A stretch of 64,000 nucleotides of DNA from Actinostola sp. cb2023 (Eukaryota > Cnidaria > Anthozoa > Actiniaria > Actinostolidae). The notes beneath the pieces are model-generated. The model was not told the origin of the DNA. It searched no databases and was given only the letters and a program-made list of their open reading frames with translations. Positions 55,202 through 64,000 of this stretch are shown here, one piece after another; position 1 is the first letter of the stretch; the number at the start of each line of letters is the position of its first letter. The position numbers and the translations under genes are program-made. Where the stretch lies: contig JAUJYZ010001175.1 in the NCBI GenBank assembly GCA_033675265.1, forward strand, positions 47,501-111,500, given 5' to 3'.

Positions 55202-55880
55202 TTTAAAAGGTGGTTCTCGCATAATGAATGACCGGTTTGCCGTATTTTTTAACTCGCTCGCTCCGCGTCAATATTGCTTGGATTTTATTGTGCTTAACAT
55301 AAATACTAACTCAACTATTCTGCCTTTCGACGGTGTATTCAAAATTATCATTGTAAGCCGCGTTTGTGAATGCCAGCTGATATTCAAACGACACTATTTT
55401 CACTGAAACTGCTGCCAAGCGTTATTCCCTCGTACGATTTTTTTTAAACTTCGTGAACGACCTTTTAAGGTCCCTAGTAATGGTCTGACGAGGTAAGAAA
55501 AAAATTGTTCGAGCCGAAATCACGTAACAACCGATTTGTCCAAATTTTGACAACAAAAATATGAATTGGTGATTTCGGCTCGATCAATTTCCTTCTTACC
55601 TCGTCAGAACATTACTAGGGACGTCGTTCACGAAGTTTAAAAAAAATCGTACGAGGGAATAACGCTTGGCAGCAGTTTCAGTGAAAATAGTGTCGTTTGA
55701 ATATCAGCTGGCATTCACAAACGCGGCTTACAATGATAATTTTGAATACACCGTCGAAAGGCAGAATAGTTGAATTAGTATTTGTGTTAAGCATAATAAA
55801 TTCTAAACAATATTGACGCGGAGCGAGCGAGTTAAAAAATACGGCAAACCGGTCATTCATTATGCTGGAACCACCTTAAC
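55202..55880. mobile_element. Foldback element, about 320-bp arms
   Basis: Arm 55205-55535 is the reverse complement of about 55565-55880. Matching segments include GCCGTATTTTTTAACTCGCT and GCCAAGCGTTATTCCCTCGT. The ends are TAAAAGGTGGTTC / GAACCACCTTAA. Each arm encodes the same roughly 60-residue frame (FNSLAPRQYCL), which is a consequence of the palindrome. Confidence 0.9.
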
Positions 55881-55929
55881 TAGTCGTTGATAGATGAGTC
55901 GTGATAGCATGCTGCGAATTTCAGATCAG

Positions 55930-56535
55930 GCTTATTCTCGTCATGGGAGCTCTGCCAGGGTTAACAAGGAGTTTTGCCCTGGCTGAACAAGGAGTTCTGG
56001 CCTGGGTGAACAAGGAGCTCTGTCCTGGTAAGCTTGGGCAGCTCCTTATTCAGCTGGGCAGCCCGCAGTTGAGCTGGTAGAGCTCAATGGTGAAGATTGT
56101 GGTGCTGCTGGAGATGGTGGAACTTGTGCAGCAGCTTCCTCGTACATCCTTTGTACACCCCAAACGTTTTGGGGAACCTCCTCATCAATCCCCCCAACAA
56201 TATTTTGTGAATGCTGCCCAACGTGTAAATCCTACCATATCATTCTCAATGTATTTCTGATGACTGAAGTAAAGTATTCAGTCTTTTTTCTACTGTCTCT
56301 GTAGGAGCAAGTTTTGAAAACAATGTTACTAGAGAAAGTTTGCCATCCATGACAATAATTATTTAATCCACTACAAAATAATTTATATTTCACTAACAGT
56401 TAATTCTTTCCTCCTCTATTTTCAACTGATCTCTCTTTTATTTAATCCCATTATTTTACATTCCTTTGTTATTATATTCCATTAAATAGCGCAGTGGTCA
56501 CATGCAGTCCTTGTACAATTTACATGAGCAATACG
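55930..56535 (-). repeat. Inverted copy of the CLN3-like 3' flank
   Basis: This starts with 23-bp satellite units and then matches, inverted, the sequence downstream of the CLN3-like stop codon. It ends at GAGCAATACGTG (56525-56536), corresponding to 50286-50297, just past the stop codon. No coding exon of the gene is included. Confidence 0.85.
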
Positions 56536-56660
56536 TGCTGGAGTGCTGGAGTGCTGGAGTGCTGGAGTGCTGGAGTGCTGGAGTGCTGGAGTGCTGGAGT
56601 GCTGGAGTGCTGGAGTGCTGGAGTGCTGGAGTGCTGGAGTGCTGGAGTGCTGGAGTGCTA
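56536..56660. repeat. 8-bp tandem repeat (GTGCTGGA), about 15 copies
   Basis: A pure GTGCTGGA array sits at the junction between the inverted CLN3-like flank and the LINE fragment. Its 24-nt super-period gives open frames on both strands without biological meaning. Confidence 0.97.
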
Positions 56661-57960
56661 CCTTTTCGCAGATCTTTGACGCGACAACAAACATCGATAG
56701 AGGACGATTGCTTGAGGCCTCCTCGTGATCGCCGTCTTTCAATAAAGGTATAACATCGGCTGCCTTCCAGGAATCTGGCAATGTTGAAGTTACAAAGGAG
56801 CTGTTGATGATGTCTGTCAGCGGACCCAGAATTACTGGAAGTCAGTCTTTAATGATACGCATGCTAACTCTGTCAGGACCGGGAGACTTATTGGCAGGCA
56901 TGGATAATATAATACGCTGAACCTCTGTACAGGTAACTGAGGTGAAAGTGAACATTTCCTCGGATAAACTTTCAGTTATGTAGGTAGAGTTAGCCTTGTA
57001 GTTGATGTACTGATGTTATATTGTCTGTGGTGAGTTGTGCGGCAGTTTCAGCGGCACTTTTTCCAACTGAGGAGAAGAATTGGTTGAAGTCGTTAGCAAA
57101 CTGTTCATGATCTTTACAGAAACTGTAGACCTGAGAATCTTTTTCTTTAGATGGAATGCAACTATTAATTATTTTCCACAGGGATCCGGGGTTATCTTTA
57201 TGTGTCTGGTCTTCTCCATGGATGTAATCTTTCTCGGCGTTCTTGATGGCCAATTTGACAGTTCTCTGAACTTCTTTGTTTGTAGGCCTGCCAATCATTT
57301 ACGTCTCGTTTACTGTTGGAATCGACGATGGAGCCGATCTCTAGAAGTCATACGATCTTTGAAATCGGGTGTTACATATGGACAAGTACGGCTGCGAATC
57401 CTATTCAACTTAATCGGAGCATGAGCGTCCAAGATGGAATGAAATGCGGCATTAAATGTTGTAAGTTTAGAGTTCACATCCTTGTCTGAGAAAAATGAAA
57501 TAAGTTGATCCGACTTGGAAGCAAGATCAGCCGTAAACAACTCAGGATCGTAGTGCTTGTAGCTTCGTGCTGAAATATAGCAAGGTAGAGGTTTAGGAAG
57601 CTTCAGCACGGCATATACATGCAGGTAAATGGTGACTAATAGGAGTGTTGATGACACCACTCATTCGGACAAAGTTAGGAAGTGAGACCAGGCCGGATGA
57701 CATCGATTAGGGATTCGCAAGTATCTGTACCCTAGTTGGTGTTGTAGTAATCTGTTTCAGGTTCACCTCAGACGAAAAACTAACCAACACTTTACTCTCG
57801 GGACTTTCCTTTATAACGTTGCAGCTTAGATCTGATCTCCTAGAACTGCGATGGGCTTAATTGTTCAGCGTGAGTGCGTGGATGTAGCTGGGCTTCAAGA
57901 ATTCTTAGAAGGCAGGGCAATCAGGTGGTCTGTAGGACACAACGAGCCGCAGCCAAGAAA
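56661..57960 (-). pseudogene. Non-LTR retrotransposon ORF2 fragment (endonuclease end to reverse transcriptase start)
   Basis: Read on the minus strand. From about 57957: an endonuclease C-terminal half with SYRPPDCPAF, then NLKQITTTPTRV and MSGVINTPIS followed by YAVLKLPKP. The linker region through 57298-56990 includes SLWKIINSCIPSKEKDS and FANDFNQFFSSVGKSA. Next comes the start of the reverse transcriptase domain with NKSPGPDRVS (about 56880), LPDSWKAADVIPLLKDGD and SNRPLS. Several frameshifts and stops interrupt it, and the rest of the reverse transcriptase is missing, cut at the 8-bp array. The architecture fits the CR1/L2/jockey-like group. Dead copy. Confidence 0.85.
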
Positions 57961-59112
57961 AGTTCCCAAAACAGCAGGGTTTCCGGTTGCTATGCCTGAC
58001 GTCATAATCTCATTTCGATAAGTGGGGATGGATATGTCAGCAGTAGCTTGGAAATTAACGATTGTATGTCAGTATGTGCGTTTCTTATATGGACAGTTCA
58101 AGGAGTAGCACACGTCAAAGCATTTATTTTGGCGCGAAATTATAAATACGATTCCTTCAATCTAAACCTCAAGCCTCTTTTGATGTCGCTTCGTCAACGA
58201 AGACTGCAGTAGACTAGCTCTACATTATGGACAAACAACTAAACAGACTACTGTGACTTAGATAAGCACGTTTTGCAATTAATTTCTCTAGTTGGTACAT
58301 CCAGCGAGAAGTCCTGGCGCTTTATTTGCCTGAGCGCTTCGGAGAAATAGTCGAGTGATGTATGTGGTAATATATTTCTCTAGTTGGTACATCCAGCGAG
58401 AAGTCCTGGCGATTTATTTGCCTGAGCGCTTCGGAGAAATAGTCGAGTGATGTATGTGGTAATATATTTCTCTAGTTGGTACATCCAGCGAGAAGTCCTG
58501 GCGATTTATTTGCCTGAGCGCTTCGGAGAAATAGTTGAGTGTTGTCTTTATATGTTGACTGCTGTAATTTAAGAGCCGGTTTCGTTGCAATGTATGGTGT
58601 TAGAAGTAACACCACTCGTTCTCGACAGACCTTTACAAGATAGTCCAGCAAGACCCCCAACAGATGCGGTAATAGGTAATAAACTATTACCGCATCTGTG
58701 GGGTGTTATTTGGTAACTAAGTGACTGCGGCTCGTTATGCACAAATCACAATTGATCTTAATTTCTTACATTGTAATTTCAGCCAAAACTGATGGAAATA
58801 ACTCTCTGATTAAGTACGGTGACTTTGATGTATCATATGACCCGTGTGGCCCTGCTCGCGCGCTCTTAATAAAACCTTCGGAAAAAGTCAGGTGATGGGG
58901 CGCGCCCGGACTGCTTTGCTCGAGTGGGCCAGAAAAACCCGTCCGACCCTACTCGATGTTTACATCGTTTGCGCGCGCTACATTTATTTCAGTGTTTTAC
59001 AGGTTTTTTTATTCCTTTTTGTAACAAAAAACTGTGGGTCATATGATAAAATGCTTATTGACTGAGTTAGGTCGGGCCGTGCGGCATGACCTCGAGCCAA
59101 ATATTTTCCCGC

Positions 59113-59129
<17 letters not shown>
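57961..59129. other. Segment interrupting the LINE, with 92-bp tandem triplication
   Basis: It separates the two endonuclease halves of the LINE. Positions 58282-58545 contain three units of 92 bp starting at 58282, 58374 and 58466 (TTTCTCTAGTTGGTACATCC). A hairpin around ATTACCGCATCTGTGGGG/GACCCCCAACAGATGCGGTAAT is at 58648-58705. Positions 58840-59060 are GC-richer. No gene was recognised. Confidence 0.6.
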
Positions 59130-59143
<14 letters not shown>

Positions 59144-59490
59144 TTGTCTTTTCGAATATTCACAGACTCCACCGCCTCGTTTACGTAAACGGTTCTGTCT
59201 GTATAGCTTGTAGCCTTCAATGTTGACATCAGCGTTAGTTAAGGTAGAATTTAGTCATGTGTCTAAGATTGTGATCGCATCGAATTCATTGTCTACAGAC
59301 AGTTCCCTCAGCTGGATTAGATGGATTGCGTAGGGATCGAATATTCAAGTGGACTATCTTGAGCTTTGACATGTTGATGTTATGCTGAATAGAGGTCCCA
59401 GAAGACTGCCAAGATGTATAGTCCGTGTGCGGATTGCGCAAATTTAGTGAAAACACGGAAAATGAAATAATTATGAAAATTAACAACAAA
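59130..59490 (-). pseudogene. LINE endonuclease N-terminal fragment
   Basis: On the minus strand, LKIVHLNIRSLRN opens the apurinic-type endonuclease domain. It is followed, after frameshifts, by DNEFDAITILDT and YKLYRQNRLRKRGGGVC. It has the same strand and order as the larger fragment at 56661-57960 and is probably the same insertion. Confidence 0.75.
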
Positions 59491-59544
59491 ACACTTTATT
59501 CGAACTTCGTCATCCTCGACGTCGTCGTCCTGTTGCGTATAAGG

Positions 59545-60080
59545 TCCCTTCTAAAACTCATTAATTATTCATGAGCTATTAGGCCATTTGCTCAGGTGCA
59601 TGGACCTTTATACCCCCATACAGACCTGCCAGGTTTTAGTTATAGAACTGATTAATAAAACATGAGTGTTCTATCACTTTTAGTTATAACACTCATGCAT
59701 AAACATGAGTGTTATAACTAAAAGTGATAGAACACTCATGTTTCATTAATCAGTTCTACCAACTGACTACCTGAAACACGGGCATGTACTGATGCAAAGG
59801 TACAACACTGACCTTCACATAGGCAATTTTGGAATGTAATATTACTAGGTTCCTACTGACACCTACAATACCTCTTTCAAATGTGGGACGAATTGTGGTG
59901 TTCAGTGCGCATGATCGCAGTGTCACAGACATCTCATACCTACAAATTTGTGATTTTCTTTAACCTTTTCCATCGGAAATTATTAAATATCAGTTTAAAT
60001 GAATGTTGGGTTTTAGAAGTCGTTCATAAAACGAGAGGCCGTGTTGTATCGGTGGATATAGAACGACGAGACCGCGGACC
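59545..60080. repeat. Second copy of the 1-1300 repeat family
   Basis: Positions 59550-59640 match 1118-1240 in inverted orientation. Positions 59655-59745 contain the conserved hairpin. Positions 59828-60025 match about 610-810 directly. The copy is therefore internally rearranged relative to the one at the left edge. Confidence 0.85.
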
Positions 60081-60422
60081 ACGGCAAATAAACAACGAAA
60101 CCATATTACAATATTCAATCAATTCCCTTGGTAAATGCATGAATCATTGCTGTCGCAAGCTAAAGCACAGCGTAAAGAGATCAGCCTTGTAGATATTCGT
60201 TGTGAGACAAACGGAACAAAAATAAATCAAATCAATCTAAAGCTGGGGTACAAATACAGTGCATGAAATACCGGGAAAACATCAATTGAATTATGAAAAC
60301 ATTTACATGATTTAAATAGCGCTGAATTTCACTCGCATTGTCATACACATCGCTATCCTCTATCTCCATTATTGTCCCCAATTATCCACTACTAGTCACC
60401 GTCACTTTATGGAATAACTGTA

Positions 60423-60456
<34 letters not shown>

Positions 60457-60474
60457 AGCGCGTTTGATTGGCTT

Positions 60475-60511
<37 letters not shown>

Positions 60512-60525
60512 GGACGAGATTCTAA
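60081..60525. other. Intergenic spacer
   Basis: Nothing recognisable. Confidence 0.4.
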
Positions 60526-60654
60526 ATGGCGTCTCGTTTCGCTACAGTTTCCGAAGCTGACAGTTTAGAAATAAACGAATTAGCTGTTCCAACCGCAACA
60601 CCAACTGATTTGGTAGATACTAAAACAATTATCGCCCTCAGTGTCGGTGAGTAG
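60526..60654 (+). CDS. Possible N-terminal exon fragment (MASRFATVSE)
   Basis: A 42-codon frame begins MASRFATVSEADSLEINELA and runs to a possible donor (GTCG/GTGAGT) at 60646-60647, or stops at TAG 60652-60654. The MASRF...S-E start resembles the N-terminus of a large cnidarian family related to ZMYM2/QRICH1-like proteins; this is recalled from general experience, not demonstrated. A palindrome (GTGAGTAGTGGTGAATATT and inverse) follows at once, so the gene may be truncated by a foldback element. Confidence 0.3.
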   Translation: MASRFATVSEADSLEINELAVPTATPTDLVDTKTIIALSVGE

Positions 60655-61444
60655 TGGTGAATATTTGCCTTGCCGCTCGAGGACTCGTGGTAAATATCCA
60701 CCACTACTCACCTCCACTTCGGAGATTAATAATTGTTCCCTAGACCATGTGGATCGATATTTTTCGATTCAAATAATACACTAAGTTGCATTTTTACCTG
60801 TCAAAGCTGATCATCCATCACAAATTAACTGTATAAAGAACGTATTCTCCAGTCTAATGATTTGTTTTGGCGCTCAATACACACGTTTTTTTTCTGAAAT
60901 TGTTTTGCAATTATAGACTTTTTTTGCTTATTGAATTTCGCGAGAACTTCATGAATATCTAAATAATGTTGCACCTTGAGTTTTATTTAAAAGAACGAAG
61001 TCGTTTTGTTTGCCGTATGGAAACTGTCCGCGCGGTTTTTTTATCACCAAAATGGAGTGTTTGCTTCCAAAATTTGTCCAGTAATCCATTACACCAGTGA
61101 TTATAAACCAAAATGGAAATTTGTGGTTAACTTCTTTCAAAACCCTAAACATAAATATTCAAATGAGGTTAACAACACAAGGTCAGTGAATTCGCGCCAA
61201 ATTTATTCAAATTCGAGGCGATCACGTCAGACAGCGAGGGACGTTGTACGTTAGTGTCAGTATTTTATTATTATGGCGGAAATTTTCTTTGCGATAACCT
61301 GAATTCATCTAAATAACTGTCAAATGATTCACCTGTGCAAAAACAACGCCGGAAGTAGAGTTGCACTATACTCCTACGACAAGAACCAAGGCGCCATTCA
61401 GCTGGTATTATCGGCAACAGTAAACACTGCACGTTTAACATACG

Positions 61445-61505
61445 ATGGCGAATATTATCGACAAGATGCTACTTGCGGTTCGTCTAGTAGTCTGGTTGAT
61501 CTCAG
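61445..61505 (+). CDS. Candidate signal-peptide first exon of a gene running off the right edge
   Basis: ATG 61445 opens MANIIDKMLLAVRLVVWLIS, a positively charged start plus hydrophobic core, and ends in phase 1 at donor CTCAG/GTGAGT. Phase 1 is the standard phase after a signal peptide in animal extracellular genes and is the same as exon 1 of the three-Ig gene. No downstream exon was identified within the window. An overlapping frame from 61324 is less plausible because it runs through the donor. Confidence 0.35.
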
Positions 61506-63017
61506 GTGAGTAAATACCCAGTCAAGGCTGCTTGAAATACTCTCGTTTACCTTAGTTTTTGTAAGAAAAGAAAACTGAACAAATAATGAACATGACAGCG
61601 ATATTCAGTAACAAAATGAACACAATGTTTTATCCCACTCGGGTAACTTTTGACTGAAAATGTCTTATTATTATAACATTTATTTGCATTAGATATCATA
61701 TAAATACTGTAGTTGCGATTTGGCTGACATTTTACAACCATTTTAACATATTTTTCGCAGCAAACGTGACATACTTAGCCCAATGTCATATAATAGCACC
61801 GAGAAGGAAATTACATGCAAATTGCCTCCTACGCTCAATCATATTTTCATATTTTTCTCATGCATTCTAAATGAATATTCATTAGAAAATAGTGTATTTT
61901 AATCAAATATATGTCGGCATCTACCATCGATTGCAAGTCACCATATATTCTAAGATATAATATTAATGGCCACGTACAAGGGACACATTTGCCTGTAGAA
62001 CATTAATCAGATAATTTTAGTATTGAAATAGCACCTAAATATATATCTCAGCTCAACACTAAGTATAAGCCTACTCGTACCTTACCTTACGCACTGGTTG
62101 TGCTTAGATACAATCTAGATACATATATCAACTTTATTGCTCACATTTTTTCCGGCTATATATATATTTATATCTGAGGTCTGTTTTCCTAAAAGGTGTC
62201 TTGTTGACGAAGACCCGTTTTGTAATAACAGTTCTCACGTTGTGCTCCTATATAACAACAAATTGGTCCAAAAATGAAAAGCCAACACCAAACTGTGTGG
62301 CGTGCAATTTTTGTGGCTACTGCGCTTGCGCAGCTAGCCACTATTGCCATCGTCTGAGTTTTCCGAAAGTAAATAAGTTATAAGTAACAATAGATAAACT
62401 TCGGAACCAATCACCACCCGAGCAAAGAAATCGCCCTATCACTTCGTATTACCGAGAGCGAGCCGAGAGCGGCGTACGTGCTCAACCGATTGCTTGCTCA
62501 TGATTGTTTGCATCGAGTTTCATGGAGTCGTTTTACCTAGTAAGTAATAATGTTTAGTTTTAGAAAATTCACTAATATTATTTATCACAGCTTTCATTCT
62601 GTCTTTCTAAACGGTCAGATGAAAGGTTCTGTGAGTGTTATTCAACTTTTAGGCCGATGTTTACGTAGCCTGCGAATACAGCCGCTTTTTGGCGCTCGAT
62701 CGCCACAGGGGTTCGCCAAAAATAGATTTAGTAGTCTCAAAAGCAATGGTTGGGCTGCCTGTGAATGTGATAGATATATAGCAGTAGCCACATGTACCCC
62801 TAAGGGTACCTATTTTGGACTGTGTTAAGTTATTAAATAAAAATAAATAACAAACTGAAGCGTTCTGATAGTTTCACGACGTAAAACTATCTCGAGTTTT
62901 TTGATACTGCGCATGCCTGAGCTGCAAACAACATGTGATTTTGATACAACAATCAGATTGAGGTCTGTTTTCTTAAAAGGTGTCCTGTTGACGAAGACCC
63001 GTTCTCATATGTATATA
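61506..63017. other. Spacer with short duplicated motif
   Basis: A motif of about 45 bp (GAGGTCTGTTTTCCTAAAAG then GTGTCTTGTTGACGAAGACC) occurs at 62176-62218 and again at 62959-63003. The frame at 62550-62828 lacks hallmarks. No other structure was noted. Confidence 0.5.
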
Positions 63018-63274
63018 CAGTCATTCTCAAAAAGGTTGTCCAGATGAAAAGAATACAATACTACAATAAAGTCACGTGATTCATTATGTATTCAATTTCC
63101 TCGCGTGGAATTTCAATTTGAGATGCAAAAGTACACGGCATTGTGAGAAATGAATGTAATGGCACTGGTATCAACTCGCAGTTCCGCGCGCAGAAATTGA
63201 AAACATAATGAATCACGTGACTTTATTGTAGTATTGTAGTCTTTTCATCTGGACAACGTTTTTGAGAATGACTG
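63018..63274. mobile_element. Foldback MITE, family D copy 2
   Basis: CAGTCATTCTCAAAAAGG and its inverse lie between TA dinucleotides (TATACAGT...ACTGTATA). It is nearly identical to 35505-35765, which supports recent activity. Confidence 0.88.
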
Positions 63275-63284
63275 TATATATAAC

Positions 63285-63380
63285 TCCAGTTTTGTGGAAC
63301 TCACTTTCCAGAGACATTACCTGGATGCACAGTCATTAGATGTTTTTAAGAGTAGCATCAAGACTTATCATATCAAACTT
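63285..63380 (+). pseudogene. LINE reverse transcriptase C-terminal scrap
   Basis: LWNSLSRDI in one frame, followed after a frameshift by AQSLDVFKSSIKTYHIK in another, matches the closing WNSLPxxIRxAxSLxxFKxxLKT pattern of CR1/L2-like elements. Confidence 0.5.
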
Positions 63381-64000
63381 ATGTCCTGCATCATTGAACA
63401 TTTGCTCCTGTTGGGATCCAGTATCACGCGGACAACGTTTTTTGTTAATGCTTTGTTTACTAATGCACGTGAGGCCCGATTGATCCAGCAATTTATTCAC
63501 TATATGACCGCTAAATAAAGCAGATTCGTACGTGACTGGTTTATCATTTCTGAATTCATATTTTTCCTTTGACAATGTGTAAATCAGGTAGCTAAAATAT
63601 AAGAGAGGATGGAAAAGCTGCATATGTTTCCTCAACGGGAAAATATATCACAAATTCGAACTAACTTATTGATCTCGTGCGTGTAAATATTGGAAATTGC
63701 CTTCAAACAACGTCCTTTCCGAGCCATAATTTATTTGCGAATTCGCCGGCCTATGTAGCTTCTACATACAGACCGAGATACAGAGCACCAATATGATGTT
63801 CACAATTACCAAACAAAGAGTTTTAGATTTCATTTTGCCACCGCTTAATTAAGTTTAATATACATGTATTTTATATCAAAATGCGCGTACAATTACAGAG
63901 CATTAGAATCCGGCGGTAGGTTTTTGATTGACACAATTCCCAAAGAATTCAGAGGGATTTTGTGTGCAGCGTATGTCACGCTCTCCTATATCTCTTCAGA
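63362..64000. repeat. 640-bp repeat, inverted copy of 43617-44255
   Basis: High-identity inverted match to 43617-44255; it continues past the window edge. It directly follows the LINE scrap at 63285-63380, so it may be the 3' part of a retroelement family. Confidence 0.9.

Overview
The window looks like AT-rich nuclear DNA from an invertebrate animal, most likely an anthozoan cnidarian (coral or sea anemone). The case rests on phase-1 extracellular modules (F5/8 type C, Ig), GT-AG introns, TATA boxes, poly(A) signals, microsatellites and a very high density of short foldback transposons. The taxon is an inference; no rRNA or mitochondrial marker is present.

Layout. (1) 1-1300: nested foldback repeat; a partial copy recurs at 59545-60080. 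(2) 1927-3862 (+): three phase-1 exons of an F5/8 type C (discoidin) protein, open at both ends. (3) 3880-9150: a chain of MITE-like elements. (4) 9641-11145: a 19-bp satellite of about 80 units. (5) 12697-19853: a 7.2-kb transposon-like unit with roughly 160-180-bp terminal inverted repeats around one very long ORF. The ORF has zinc knuckles, a FEN1/XPG-like nuclease signature and a CXC cysteine motif, and is broken by one in-frame TAG. (6) 20142-22363: tandem MITEs, ATT and CT microsatellites. (7) 22446-34818 (+): a complete gene for a secreted three-Ig-domain protein. Its signal peptide is split by an 8.1-kb intron full of 51-bp repeats, and its second intron opens with an 85-bp array that copies the exon's splice donor. 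(8) 34800-46480: foldback elements, LINE scraps and two small candidate genes (40002-40867 +; 45552-45758 -). (9) 46485-50276 (+): a two-exon CLN3/battenin-like gene whose intron holds two terminal-inverted-repeat elements. (10) 50700-56530: a 23-bp minisatellite that changes orientation, with an inverted copy of the CLN3-like 3' flank. (11) 56480-59490 (-): a decayed non-LTR retrotransposon. (12) 60500-64000: a possible new signal-peptide exon at 61445 and further repeats, including an inverted copy of 43617-44255.

The host genes do not form a functional cluster: two encode secreted or extracellular proteins and one a lysosomal/endosomal membrane protein. Most of the window is repeat-derived. 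The most unusual content is the 12.7-19.9 kb unit, followed by hammerhead-ribozyme-like cores in dispersed repeats and the satellite that duplicates a splice donor.
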